Of a stretch of 64,000 nucleotides of DNA, positions 15,745-24,002 are shown in pieces (within the stretch, counting starts at the first letter, position 1; each line of letters begins with the position of its first letter). The notes under the pieces were generated by a model. The model saw only the letters and a list, made by a program, of their open reading frames with translations, did no database searches and was not told the origin of the DNA. The translations under genes were made by a program, and so were the position numbers. Source of the DNA: Oerskovia turbata (GTDB lineage Bacteria; Actinomycetota; Actinomycetes; Actinomycetales; Cellulomonadaceae); assembly GCF_000718325.1 (NCBI RefSeq), contig NZ_JOFV01000006.1, positions 248,001 through 312,000 on the forward strand. Direction: 5' to 3'.

Positions 15745-17478
15745 TCAGCAGGTCAGGGCCGCGTACGGGAGCGTGTAGGTCTCCTGCGAGCCTGCCTCGT
15801 CCCACGCCCTGACGGTCACGCTGCCCGCCGCGAGCGCACCGGACCGGGTGCTGAACTTCTGCTGCGCGATCTTGTCCGGGTTGACCTGGTCGAAGGTCTT
15901 CTCGCCGAACGGCGTCGTGATGCGCACGTCGAGCGGGCGGTCCTCGCCGTTCGTCGCGACGACCGAGAGCGACGCCACGCCGCCCGTGCAGCGTGCGGAC
16001 GCCGAGAGCCCCGTCAGCTCGGGGTCGACGGGCGAGACCACACCGTTGATCGCCGACGTGTCCGCCGCGAGCGACGCCGTGGCGTGCGCGATCGCCTTGG
16101 ACGTGATGTCGAGCGCAACCGGGTCGACGTTGTCGATGTCGTCGTCCGCCGAGTGGTAGTTCGGGTCCTGCCAGATCCCCGCCGTGCCGCCGAACAGAGC
16201 GACCTCGGCCTCGGTCTTGACATCGTCGGCACCCGTGAACAGGCCAGACGCCGGGACGCCGTTCGCGATGAACGCCTGGTAGTCCGAACGGCCCGAGAAC
16301 TCCGAGTCGACCCACGCCTGCCCGATCGAGTCGAAGTAGTCCGTGAAGACGTCCTCCGTCTCCGGGGAGCCCGGCGGGACCTCGACCGGCGCCGGATACG
16401 TCGACTCGTCGGCGTCGTAGACCCCGATCACGTAGTTGGGCGAGCCCACCATGTCGAAGTTCAGGTACGTCGCGATCTGGTCGAGCGCTGCCGGGTCGTT
16501 CGCGACGAGGTCGTCGACGTAGTGCGTCGACCCCAGCAGCCCCACCTCCTCGGCGCCCCACCAGGCGAAGCGCACCTGGTTGTCGAGCGGGCCGCCGTGC
16601 TCCGCGAGCTGGACCGCGGTCTCGAGGATCGCGGCCGAGCCCGACCCGTTGTCGTTGATGCCCGGCCCCTCCGGCACCCCGTCGAGGTGCGCGCCGAGCA
16701 TGACGACGTTGTCCGACCGGCCCGTGCTCGTCTCCGCGATGACGTTGAACGTCTCGTGCTGGACGGTCGACGTCTGGAGCACGTAGGTCGCGCTCGTCTG
16801 CCCGCCCGCGACCCCGGCGATGATCGCCTGGCCGTCGGCCTGCGTGATGCCGACCGTGGGCACCCACGCGTCGCTGGGCGCACCGAGCGTCGGGCTGATG
16901 GGGCCCGCCGTGTTGTTGTAGATGATGACGGCCGCCGCCCCCGCAGCGGCAGCATGCTGGACCTTGAGCGAGAAGTTGCAGGCCCCTCGGCTGACCAGGG
17001 CGACGCCGCCCGTGGCCGCGACCCCGGTCCACGCGTCGGCCGTGCAGCCCTGCCTGAGGGCGTCGGCCGGCTGGACGACCGGACCCGTGACGCCTTCCGG
17101 CGGGGTGTCGGGCGCGAACTCCGCGGGGAAGACGCTCTGCGTGACCGCGACCCCGCCGGCCGTGAGCGACAGCTCGTCGGTCACGAGGTCCTCGAACGTG
17201 AAGTACTGGCGCTCGGGCGTGTACCCGGCGTCGGTCAGGACCTGCTCGACGTACGCGGCGCTCGCCTCGTACCCCGGGGTCTCCAGGGCGCGGTTGCCGC
17301 CGTTGGCGTCCGCGATGGCCTGGAACTGCTCGAGGTGCTCCATGACGGCCGCGCCCGTGACGTGGTCCTCGAGCGGGGCGGGTGGTGCCGGCGGCGCGGC
17401 GGCGGCCGGCGGGACGAACACCGCGGCGAGCCCCAGGCTCAGCGCGGCGACGGACGGGACGATCGGACGTGTTCTCAC
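15745..17478 (-). CDS. Secreted M28 family aminopeptidase with PA domain and C-terminal accessory domain
   Basis: A 577-residue secreted zinc exopeptidase. GTG 17478 has GGAGGAG upstream, and a signal peptide ends near AAAAPPAP. A PA domain lies about 125-235 (ATGGVALVSRGACNFSLKVQHAAAAGAAAVIIYNN). The M28 zinc ligands follow: His264/Asp266 in LGAHLDG, Asp in GINDNGSG, Glu-Glu in WWGAEEVGLLGS, Asp in NFDMVG and His in YHSADDD. This is the pattern of Streptomyces-type double-zinc aminopeptidases. The last ~85 residues (two Cys, TTPFGEKTFDQV) form a domain also seen at the end of the 62213-64000 protein. Confidence 0.92.
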   Translation of the reverse strand: MRTRPIVPSVAALSLGLAAVFVPPAAAAPPAPPAPLEDHVTGAAVMEHLEQFQAIADANGGNRALETPGYEASAAYVEQVLTDAGYTPERQYFTFEDLVTDELSLTAGGVAVTQSVFPAEFAPDTPPEGVTGPVVQPADALRQGCTADAWTGVAATGGVALVSRGACNFSLKVQHAAAAGAAAVIIYNNTAGPISPTLGAPSDAWVPTVGITQADGQAIIAGVAGGQTSATYVLQTSTVQHETFNVIAETSTGRSDNVVMLGAHLDGVPEGPGINDNGSGSAAILETAVQLAEHGGPLDNQVRFAWWGAEEVGLLGSTHYVDDLVANDPAALDQIATYLNFDMVGSPNYVIGVYDADESTYPAPVEVPPGSPETEDVFTDYFDSIGQAWVDSEFSGRSDYQAFIANGVPASGLFTGADDVKTEAEVALFGGTAGIWQDPNYHSADDDIDNVDPVALDITSKAIAHATASLAADTSAINGVVSPVDPELTGLSASARCTGGVASLSVVATNGEDRPLDVRITTPFGEKTFDQVNPDKIAQQKFSTRSGALAAGSVTVRAWDEAGSQETYTLPYAALTC

Positions 17479-17594
17479 ACTCGTTCTCCTCCACTGGTCT
17501 CCCAGCAGCAGACCGCACACTCGACGCGACGCTGCGGGAGTTCGGTTGTCGCGAGCGTACGGGCAAGGTGCGGGACGCGACACAGGAACGGGAG

Positions 17595-17675
17595 CCCGCC
17601 GAGGGTGACGGGCTGACCCGCCGAGGGTGACGGGCTGACCCGCCGAGGGTGACGGGCTGACCCGCCGAGGGTGAC
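17595..17675. repeat. Tandem 22-bp repeat array, locus 2 (4 copies, inverted orientation)
   Basis: CCCGCCGAGGGTGAC cores begin at 17595, 17617, 17639 and 17661, the first three followed by the identical spacer GGGCTGA. This is the reverse complement of the GTCACCCTCGGCGGG core found at 13988 and 19690. It lies between the M28 peptidase start and the lipoprotein gene stop, both on the minus strand. The rest of 17479-17693 holds only the peptidase promoter region. Confidence 0.92.
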
Positions 17676-17693
17676 GGCGACACCCTCCCAGGA

Positions 17694-18203
17694 CTACGGG
17701 ACCGACCCGACCCCGTCGAGCGGGGTGATGAGCGCCCACCCGTCGCCGGACCCGGGGAGATGGAACGACTCGGCGTCCTTGAGGTACAGGCGCACCTCGC
17801 CGTCGGCGTCGAGCGGGTCACCCTCGGGGTACGTCGCACTCGAGCACGTCGGGGGCGTCGAGACGACCTCCAGGCGTTCGCCCGGCTCCGCATCTCCCTT
17901 CGCGACCGACCCGACGTCGACCGACCACACGTTCGCCTCGGCACCGAACATCGAGCGGGTCCCGGCCTGCTCGACGACGGTCGCGTCGACCACGAGGTCG
18001 GCCTGCTCGGTCCGGGCCGCGTCGTCCGCGAAGGACGCCCAGCTCACGCACGTCTCGCTCCCGGTCCCGGCCACGCAGGCAGCGAGCAGCACGGTCAGCA
18101 CGCCCGCTGCGGCGACCACGACCGGTGGTGCGACGACAGTCCGCGGCGAGCGACGCCGTCGGGCCTGCCGCGTCCCGGGACCCGCCTGAGCCTCATGCTC
18201 CAT
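17694..18203 (-). CDS. Hypothetical lipoprotein, 169 residues
   Basis: After a basic N-terminus (TRQARRRRSPR) comes a hydrophobic stretch ending in the lipobox LLAAC, so the protein should be exported and lipid-anchored. The mature domain has further Cys residues (SETCVSWA and PPTCSSA, likely disulfide). It has a beta-rich pattern, ADLVVDATVVEQAGTR and RLEVVSTPPTC, with an acidic DPLDADGEVRLYLKDAE stretch. It resembles small OB/beta-barrel lipoproteins of actinobacteria but no family is certain. Divergent from the aquaporin gene. Confidence 0.75.
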   Translation of the reverse strand: MEHEAQAGPGTRQARRRRSPRTVVAPPVVVAAAGVLTVLLAACVAGTGSETCVSWASFADDAARTEQADLVVDATVVEQAGTRSMFGAEANVWSVDVGSVAKGDAEPGERLEVVSTPPTCSSATYPEGDPLDADGEVRLYLKDAESFHLPGSGDGWALITPLDGVGSVP

Positions 18204-18287
18204 GACGGGCAGTGTCCCCGATCCCCGGGGATCGCGCGAGGCCCGTCTCGCGGGGTGTCGCGCCGCCCGCCCACAGCCCACCCCTGG

Positions 18288-18299
18288 TAGGGTGTGCGC
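18288..18299 (+). promoter_or_regulatory. Probable leaderless promoter (-10) of the aquaglyceroporin gene
   Basis: TAGGGT at 18288-18293 fits the actinobacterial TANNNT -10 box. It lies exactly 6 bases before ATG 18300, so transcription should begin at or next to the start codon, giving a leaderless mRNA. There is no ribosome site. Confidence 0.5.
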
Positions 18300-19037
18300 A
18301 TGGATCCGGACTACTCCCTGGCGGTGCGTGCCGCGTGCGAGTTCATCGGCACGGCGATTCTCATCATCCTCGGCAACGGCACGGTCGCGAACGTACATCT
18401 CAAGGGGTCCAAGGGGTACGGCGGCGGTTGGAGCCTCATCGCGATGGGCTACGGGTTCGGCGTCATGATCCCGGCGCTGATGTTCGGCGGGATCAGCGGG
18501 AACCACATCAACCCGGCGTTCACGATCGGGCTCGCGACGTGGGGCCTGTTCCCGTGGGCCGACGTCGCGCCGTACGTGGTCGCGCAGATGCTCGGGGCCA
18601 TGGCAGGGCAGCTCGCGATCGTCGCGACCCACAAGCCGTACTACGACCGCACCACGAACACCGACGACGTGCTCGCGACCTTCTCGACCGTCAATGCGGC
18701 CCGCAGCCGCGTCAACGGGTTCGCGAACGAGCTGCTCGGCTCCGTCATCCTGTTCTCGTGCGCGCTCGCGATCATCGGCTCACCCCTGACGACGACCGAG
18801 CCCGGGCTCGCGCACCTCGCGCTCGGCTTCCTGGTGTGGGGGCTCGTCGCGGGCCTCGGCGGGCCGACCGGGCCGGCGCTCAACCCGGCCCGTGACCTCG
18901 GTCCGCGCATCGTGCACGCGCTCCTGCCGCTCAAGATCAAGGGCCGCTCCGACTGGGGCTACGCGTGGGTGCCCGTCGTGGCGCCGCTCCTCGCGGGGGT
19001 CATCGGGGTGGGCGGCTGGAAGCTGCTCCTGGGCTGA
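18300..19037 (+). CDS. MIP family channel (aquaporin / glycerol facilitator)
   Basis: A 245-residue channel protein with six membrane helices and the two NPA half-helices: SGNHINPAFTIGLAT after helix 2 and GPALNPARDLGPRIVHALLP after helix 5. The Asp after the second NPA-Arg (NPARD) is typical of aquaglyceroporins (GlpF type), which pass glycerol and small solutes. ATG 18300 is preferred to GTG 18294 since a TAGGGT -10 box lies 6 bases before it. No glycerol kinase is next to it. Confidence 0.93.
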   Translation: MDPDYSLAVRAACEFIGTAILIILGNGTVANVHLKGSKGYGGGWSLIAMGYGFGVMIPALMFGGISGNHINPAFTIGLATWGLFPWADVAPYVVAQMLGAMAGQLAIVATHKPYYDRTTNTDDVLATFSTVNAARSRVNGFANELLGSVILFSCALAIIGSPLTTTEPGLAHLALGFLVWGLVAGLGGPTGPALNPARDLGPRIVHALLPLKIKGRSDWGYAWVPVVAPLLAGVIGVGGWKLLLG

Positions 19038-19047
19038 GCCGTGCAGG

Positions 19048-19083
19048 GGCCCGACGGCGGAGCGTGCGTCCCGCCGTCGGGCC
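19048..19083. terminator. Hairpin terminator containing the 16-mer GCCCGACGGCGGAGCG
   Basis: Arms GGCCCGACGGCGG (19048-19060) and CCGCCGTCGGGCC (19071-19083) form a perfect 13-bp stem with a 10-base loop. It sits between convergent genes (MIP channel and DUF protein). Its left side holds one copy of a 16-mer repeated elsewhere in the window. Confidence 0.8.
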
Positions 19084-19090
19084 GCCCGGG

Positions 19091-19594
19091 TCAGCCCACG
19101 GGCGCGAGGTACGAGTACAGGTTCCCCGCGGCGTCGGCCGTGTAACCGAACTCGACGGCCCCGTAGGAGCCGTCGGCCCACTCCCCGGCCCCGCGGCAGA
19201 CCAGGACCTCGTCGGTCTCCTGGCCGGCGGCGACCGTGAACGTGCCGGCGTCGAGCTCGTCCTGGCGGTCCTCGAGGAACGACGCGTCGGTGATGTCGAC
19301 GATCTGACCGGACGCCGGCTCCTCCGCGGTCATGGCGACGACCTCGTCGATCGCCTTCTCGCACGTGAGCGGCCCGAGGCCGAGCAGCTTCTGGACCACG
19401 GACCACAGGACGAGGAGCAGCACGACGCCCACGGCGATCAGCCACCACCCCCAGACCGGCATCGGGGCGCGCGTGTACAGGACCCACCCGGACGGCGGCG
19501 GGCCCCATGCGGGGTCCGGCTCCCAGCCGCGCGGGGGCTTCCATCCCTGGGGCGGTACCGGCCAGTTGGGGGGTCGGTTGAACTTCCTGACCAT
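19091..19594 (-). CDS. Hypothetical membrane protein with WPVPP-x-GW-type (DUF2510-like) N-terminus
   Basis: A 167-residue protein. The N-terminal 40 residues carry a repeated Pro-Gly-Trp pattern (NWPVPPQGWKPPRGWEPDPAWGPPPSGW) like the DUF2510 motif that precedes membrane anchors in actinobacteria. One membrane helix follows (VWGWWLIAVGVVLLLVLWSVV). The outside domain contains two Cys (LTCEKAIDEVV and VLVCRGAGEWADG), probably a disulfide. No catalytic motif is apparent. Confidence 0.75.
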   Translation of the reverse strand: MVRKFNRPPNWPVPPQGWKPPRGWEPDPAWGPPPSGWVLYTRAPMPVWGWWLIAVGVVLLLVLWSVVQKLLGLGPLTCEKAIDEVVAMTAEEPASGQIVDITDASFLEDRQDELDAGTFTVAAGQETDEVLVCRGAGEWADGSYGAVEFGYTADAAGNLYSYLAPVG

Positions 19595-19689
19595 GCAGCA
19601 CTCCTTGCGCCGGGCGCCGACGGTGGCGCACCGAGAATCTAGCGCCTGGCGGTCACTGCGGAGAACTTCGCCCGCACGGCCTGCCGGCC

Positions 19690-19748
19690 GTCACCCTCGG
19701 CGGGACGGAGCGTCACCCTCGGCGGGTGGGCCCGTCACCCTCGGCGGG
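19690..19748. repeat. Tandem array of GTCACCCTCGGCGGG with 22-bp period, locus 3 (3 copies)
   Basis: Exact 15-base cores begin at 19690, 19712 and 19734, each followed by a variable 7-base spacer. The array lies between the DUF2510-like gene start and the TetR gene stop. It has the same core and period as loci at 13988 and 17595. Confidence 0.92.
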
Positions 19749-19760
19749 CGCGAACCGCGC

Positions 19761-20456
19761 TCAGAGGTCCGTGACCAGCTCGAGCACCGCGGCCAGGACC
19801 TCGTCGAACTCGCGCTCGGGCTGGAACACGAGCCATTCGAGCCCGGCGACGAGCGTGGCCCCGAACACCGACGCCGCGAGCAACGACACGTCCGCCCCGG
19901 GGCGTTCCTCGCGCAGCGCGGCCGCGTAGAACTCGATGACGCGCGCACGGATGTGCCCGACTGTCTCCTGCCACTCGCGCCCGACCCGGAAGACCTCGGC
20001 CGCGAGGAGCTTCGCGAAGTCGGGGTGAGCACTGATCTGCTCGAGCAGCGACGCGATGAGCGCCGCGAGCGCCTCCTTGCCCCGCAGCCCTGCGCGGGCC
20101 TCGGAGAGCGTGAGGGTCAGGCGTTCGAGCCCGCCCGTGAGCGCGGCCTCGAACACGTCGGACTTGGACCCGAAGTTGTAGTAGACGCTGCCCTTGGCCA
20201 CGCCCGCGGCGGCCGCGATGTCCTCGACCGACGTGGCGGTGAAGCCCTGGTCGGCGATGAGGCTCACGGCCGCGTCGATGATCTGCTGCCGGGTCCCGGC
20301 GCGGCGGGCCGCGAAGGCCTGCTCGCGCCGGGTCCCGTTGGGACCGCCGGACGTGGTCGCCCCGCTGGGCTCAGCGGGCTCCCCGGTGGCGCCGGGCTCG
20401 TGGGGCCCGACGGCGCCCGGTCCGTCCGCCGTCGGGTCCGCCTCGGTCGTCGTCAT
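19761..20456 (-). CDS. TetR/AcrR family transcriptional regulator
   Basis: A 231-residue regulator. A disordered ~45-residue N-terminus precedes the TetR DNA-binding domain RRAGTRQQIIDAAVSLIADQGFTATSVEDIAAAAGVAKGSVYYNFGSK at about residues 50-98. The remaining helices form the ligand domain. It is the last gene of a minus-strand run (ABC-like ATPase, YhgE protein, TetR). The palindrome ACTGACCGGTCAGT ahead of the run is probably its operator, giving autoregulation. Confidence 0.92.
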   Translation of the reverse strand: MTTTEADPTADGPGAVGPHEPGATGEPAEPSGATTSGGPNGTRREQAFAARRAGTRQQIIDAAVSLIADQGFTATSVEDIAAAAGVAKGSVYYNFGSKSDVFEAALTGGLERLTLTLSEARAGLRGKEALAALIASLLEQISAHPDFAKLLAAEVFRVGREWQETVGHIRARVIEFYAAALREERPGADVSLLAASVFGATLVAGLEWLVFQPEREFDEVLAAVLELVTDL

Positions 20457-20478
20457 CGTTCGTCCAGCCTCTTCGTCG

Positions 20479-22797
20479 TCAGATCTCGAGCGCCGGGTGC
20501 AGGCGGTCGAGGGTCCAGGTGCGCATGCGGCCCGCCCGCCAGGCGCTGATCGCGAGCGACGCTAGCAGCAGCACACCGAGGTAGACCACCGCGAACCAGA
20601 GCCGTCCGTCGACGCCGCCCGTGATGGTCTGCCGCAGCCCGTCGACCGCGTAGCTCATGGGCAGCAGCGGGTGGATGGCCTGGAAGAACGCAGGCGTGGT
20701 CTGCACGGGGTAGGTGCCGCCCGAGGACGCGAGCTGGAGCATGAGCAGCGCCAGGATCGCGACCTTGCCCGCGGCCGGGCCGAGCAGTGCCATGAGCGCC
20801 TGCTGGAGCGCGAGGAACGTCGCGGCGACCAGCGTCGTGAACGCGAGCGTCCCGAGCGCGTGCGTCATGTCGAGGCCCACGCCCCAGTGGATGACGGCGA
20901 GCATCACGGCGACCTGCGCGAACCCGATGCACAGCGCGGGCAGGAACCCGGCGAGCGTGGTCCGCAGACCCGAGGCGGGCGTCGCGAGGGCCCGCGAGGG
21001 CAGCGGACGCATGAGCAGCCACGTGATGAGCGCCCCCACGAACAGGGCCAGCGGGATGAAGAACGGTGCGAATCCTTCGCCGAAGCCCTCGGCCTCGGCC
21101 AGGTCGTGGTCCGCGACGGTCACGGGGGCCGCGATGACGTCGGCGCGCTGCTCGCGCAGGGCGGTGCCGTCGTCGGGGATCGCCTCGGACCCCTCGGCGA
21201 GCTTGTCGGTCAGGGTCTGGGTGCCGTCGGTGAGCTGGGCCCCGCCGTCGGCGACCTGCGTGGCGCCGTCGGCCAGGGTGCTGGTGCCGTCGGCGAGCGC
21301 CCCGGCGCCGGCCGCGGCGGACTGTGCACCGTCGGCGAGCTGCTGGGCGCCCGAGTAGAGGGACGAGGTGCCGGCGGCGAGCGTGCCCGCCCCGGTCGCG
21401 AGCGACGCGTTGCCGGCCGCGAGGTCCGAGGCCCCGCCGCGCAGGGTCGTGAGGCCGCTGCTCAGGTTCGCGGCACCGGCGGCCACGCCGTCGACGCCGT
21501 CGCGGACGGTCGCCGTGCCCGACCCGGGGTGGAGCTGCGCGTCGATCTGTGCCGCTGCGGCCGAGGCCGTCTTGAGGCCGGTCGAGAGGGCGGGCAGCCC
21601 GGCCGCGACCTGCTTCGAGCCGTCGGCGAGGGTCTGGAGCCCGGCTGCGCTCTGGGCGAGCTCGGCGTCCGAGGGGAGCTGGCCGAGGGCCTGCTGGTTC
21701 GCGGCCGCGAGCGCCTGCGCCCGGGGGTCGGCGGAGGCGCCGAGCGTCGCGGCGTTCTGCTGGAGCAGCGCGCGGAGCGTGGGGATGCTGCCCGTGAGCG
21801 AGGTGACCTGTCCTTGGACCTGCGCGACGCCGTCGGACACCTGCTGGGCGCCCGCGGCGGCCTTGTCCGCCCCGGCCACGAGCCCGTCGGGGGCCGTGAA
21901 GCCCCCGACGAGCTGCTGCGAGCCGTCGGCGAGCTGGACCATGCCCGACTGCGTCGTGGCCGCACCGGCCGCGAGCGCAGAGGCGCCGTCGGCCGCGGAG
22001 GACGCACCGGCGGCGAGCTTCGAGGCTCCCGCGCTCGCCGACGACGCGCCCTGGGACAGGGCTCCCGCACCGGTCGCGAGCTGTCCGGCGCCCGCCACCG
22101 CGGACCCTGCGCCGTCGGCGAGGCGGTCGATCCCGGCCGCGAGCGTGCCTGCGCCGTCGGCGGCGGACGTCGCGCCGTCGGCGACCTGCGTCGCACCGTC
22201 GGTGAGCCGGCCGCTCGCCGCGGTGAGCGTGAGCGCACCGTCGGAGGCCTGCGCGAACCCGTCCCGCGCGCTGCCGAGGCCCACCAGGACCTTGTCGACG
22301 GCCTGCGCGCCGATCTCCTCGCGCACCGCGCCCTGGACCTGCGTCATGGCGCTGCGGCCCAGGGTCGTGGCGAGGAACGAGTTCGCGTCGTTGTACGTGA
22401 CCATGAGCTGGGCGGACTGCGGGTCGTCGCCCGCGGCGCTCGCGACGCCCTCGGAGAACCCCTCGGGGATGGTGAGGGCGAAGTAGTACGTGCCGTCCTT
22501 GACGCCCTGCTCGGCCTCGGTCGCGTCGACGCGCGCCCACTCGAGGTCGCCCGAGTCGATCAGCGTGGACGTGACCTCCTCGCCCGCGTCCAGGCGTTCC
22601 CCGTCCACCTCGGTGCCGGTGTCGGCGTTGACGATCGCGACGGGGAGCTTGTCGAGGTTGCCGGTCGGGTCCCAGAAGGCCCACAGGTACATGGCTCCGT
22701 AGAGCAGGGGCACGAAGATCATCGCGCCCACGGCGAGCTTGGGCAGGAGGCCGCGGCGGAACCGCCGCAGCTCCGTACCGGTGGAGGTCCAGGACAT
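20479..22797 (-). CDS. YhgE/Pip family membrane protein (ABC-2-type permease-like)
   Basis: A 772-residue protein. One N-terminal membrane helix (LAVGAMIFVPLLYGAMYLWAFWDP) leads into an extracellular region with the YhgE/Pip signature LPVAIVNADTGTEVDGERLDAGEEV. A very long central stretch is built from degenerate ~7-residue repeats (LADGA, VADGA, LAAGA) predicted as long helices. About five membrane helices form the C-terminal ABC-2-like part. Family members include the phage infection protein (Pip) and secretion/export-linked proteins. It lies between a degenerate ABC ATPase and TetR. Confidence 0.9.
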   Translation of the reverse strand: MSWTSTGTELRRFRRGLLPKLAVGAMIFVPLLYGAMYLWAFWDPTGNLDKLPVAIVNADTGTEVDGERLDAGEEVTSTLIDSGDLEWARVDATEAEQGVKDGTYYFALTIPEGFSEGVASAAGDDPQSAQLMVTYNDANSFLATTLGRSAMTQVQGAVREEIGAQAVDKVLVGLGSARDGFAQASDGALTLTAASGRLTDGATQVADGATSAADGAGTLAAGIDRLADGAGSAVAGAGQLATGAGALSQGASSASAGASKLAAGASSAADGASALAAGAATTQSGMVQLADGSQQLVGGFTAPDGLVAGADKAAAGAQQVSDGVAQVQGQVTSLTGSIPTLRALLQQNAATLGASADPRAQALAAANQQALGQLPSDAELAQSAAGLQTLADGSKQVAAGLPALSTGLKTASAAAAQIDAQLHPGSGTATVRDGVDGVAAGAANLSSGLTTLRGGASDLAAGNASLATGAGTLAAGTSSLYSGAQQLADGAQSAAAGAGALADGTSTLADGATQVADGGAQLTDGTQTLTDKLAEGSEAIPDDGTALREQRADVIAAPVTVADHDLAEAEGFGEGFAPFFIPLALFVGALITWLLMRPLPSRALATPASGLRTTLAGFLPALCIGFAQVAVMLAVIHWGVGLDMTHALGTLAFTTLVAATFLALQQALMALLGPAAGKVAILALLMLQLASSGGTYPVQTTPAFFQAIHPLLPMSYAVDGLRQTITGGVDGRLWFAVVYLGVLLLASLAISAWRAGRMRTWTLDRLHPALEI

Positions 22798-22886
22798 CAC
22801 GAGAGGTGTTTTCCGTTCTGTTCGTGCGAAGGATGGGGCCCGACGGCGGAGCGCGGGCGGGCGACGACCGGCACCCGGGTGGTGGG

Positions 22887-23840
22887 TCAGGCCGCGACGA
22901 GCTGCGGTCCGGTCGTGAGGCGCACGACGTGCGGGGCACGGCCCCAGCGCATCGCGGCGACCTCGCCGGCGGAGGCGACCGAGCCGACGACGGTCACGCC
23001 CGTGGCCGCGATCGCCTCGAGGCGCTCCCAGACGATCTGGCGGCGGGCCGAGTCGTGGACCTGGTCGAGGTCGTCGACCACGAGCAGCTCGGGGACCTGG
23101 GCCATGGCGATCGCGATGCGCAGGAGCATCGCGTCGACCTCGTCGAGGTCCCACACCATCGAGTCGAGCGCGGGCAGCTCGCGCGGCCCGAACACGGGAC
23201 GGGCGACGCCCTCGTAGACCTCCTGGGTGACCCGGGGCGTGCGGCGGTACCAGGGCGCGAGCCAGGTGAGGCGTTCGCGCACCGAGTCGCCGACCGTGAC
23301 GGCGTCGTCGAGCTCGTCGATCCCGTGGAAGCCCGCGATCGCCGCGCGGCGCTGGACCGCGGTGCGGCGTGCCCTGCGGCCCGTGAGGTTCTCCCCGAGC
23401 ACGACGAGCCAGCCGTCCGGGGTGTGGTCGGGGGCCATGCGGCCCGCGAGGGTCAGGAGCAGGCTCGAGCGGCCCGCGCCCTGCGGGCCCTGGAGGACCA
23501 CGACCTCGCCGGCCGGGACCTCGAGGTCGACCGGCCCGTAGACCAGGCCGCGCGGGCCGTGGAGCTGGAGGTCGTAGGCGCTGATCGCGTGCGGGGTCGC
23601 AGCGGGCGGGGACGCGTCCTCGGCAGGCTCGAGGGTCTCGGCGATCTCCCCGCCGAGCGGGCCGCGCAGCGTCATGTCGTCGGCGATGTCCGCGGCGGCG
23701 AGCCGTCCCTGCGGGAGGTGCGCGGCACCGTCGGGCACCTGGTGGTTCGTGGTGCCGGGGGCGCCGGCGGGCGTGGTCACGGTGGCCTGCACGAGGTACG
23801 TGGCCTCGTCGCTGCCGTGTCGGGCGACGGGCTGGTTCAT
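22887..23840 (-). CDS. ABC-type ATPase-like protein with altered Walker motifs
   Basis: A 317-residue protein whose second half has an ABC nucleotide-binding layout: strand LEVPAGEVVVLQGPQGAGRSS (Walker A, Arg124 in place of Lys), and PELLVVDDLDQVH (Walker B, Asp in place of the catalytic Glu). No LSGGQ signature is present (LDEVDAMLLRIAIAMAQ in its place). The first ~85 residues are disordered. The substitutions suggest a protein that binds but may not hydrolyse ATP, or one that acts as a structural partner of the YhgE protein. The start ATG 23840 has GGAGG upstream. Confidence 0.75.
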   Translation of the reverse strand: MNQPVARHGSDEATYLVQATVTTPAGAPGTTNHQVPDGAAHLPQGRLAAADIADDMTLRGPLGGEIAETLEPAEDASPPAATPHAISAYDLQLHGPRGLVYGPVDLEVPAGEVVVLQGPQGAGRSSLLLTLAGRMAPDHTPDGWLVVLGENLTGRRARRTAVQRRAAIAGFHGIDELDDAVTVGDSVRERLTWLAPWYRRTPRVTQEVYEGVARPVFGPRELPALDSMVWDLDEVDAMLLRIAIAMAQVPELLVVDDLDQVHDSARRQIVWERLEAIAATGVTVVGSVASAGEVAAMRWGRAPHVVRLTTGPQLVAA

Positions 23841-23880
23841 GGGGGTTCCTCCGAAAGTTCCGGTCCGATCACTCTTTTAG

Positions 23881-23894
23881 ACTGACCGGTCAGT
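23881..23894. promoter_or_regulatory. Palindromic operator, probable TetR site
   Basis: ACTGACCGGTCAGT is a perfect 14-bp palindrome about 40 bases upstream of the ABC-like gene start at 23840, in the promoter of the operon that ends with a TetR gene. Its form (GACCGGTC centre) is typical of TetR operators. Confidence 0.7.
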
Positions 23895-23966
23895 TCGAAG
23901 TTACGCGCAGGAGGGCCGGGTTGTCCACACATCGTCAGAAAATGACCGAGATCACACCCTGATACT

Positions 23967-23996
23967 TCGCATGACGAATGCGAGAAAAGCTACGGT
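23967..23996 (+). promoter_or_regulatory. NsrR promoter: TCGCAT-N5-ATGCGA dyad and leaderless -10 box
   Basis: TCGCAT (23967-23972) and ATGCGA (23978-23983) are inverted repeats spaced by 5 bases, resembling the short AT-containing dyads bound by actinobacterial NsrR. TACGGT at 23991-23996 fits a -10 box exactly 6 bases before GTG 24003, which suggests a leaderless mRNA. The dyad would overlap the promoter spacer, in keeping with repression. Confidence 0.55.
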
Positions 23997-24002
23997 CGCA
24001 GG

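Noticed and set aside
14107..17616. Very long open frame (1169 codons) on the plus strand
   Set aside because: It is a shadow of the APC permease and of the M28 peptidase on the other strand. Its product is Arg-rich low-complexity sequence without fold, while the other frames show full family motifs.
13988..19748. 22-bp-period arrays considered as CRISPR arrays
   Set aside because: Spacers are only 7 bases and often identical, the cores are 15 bases, and no cas gene is present.
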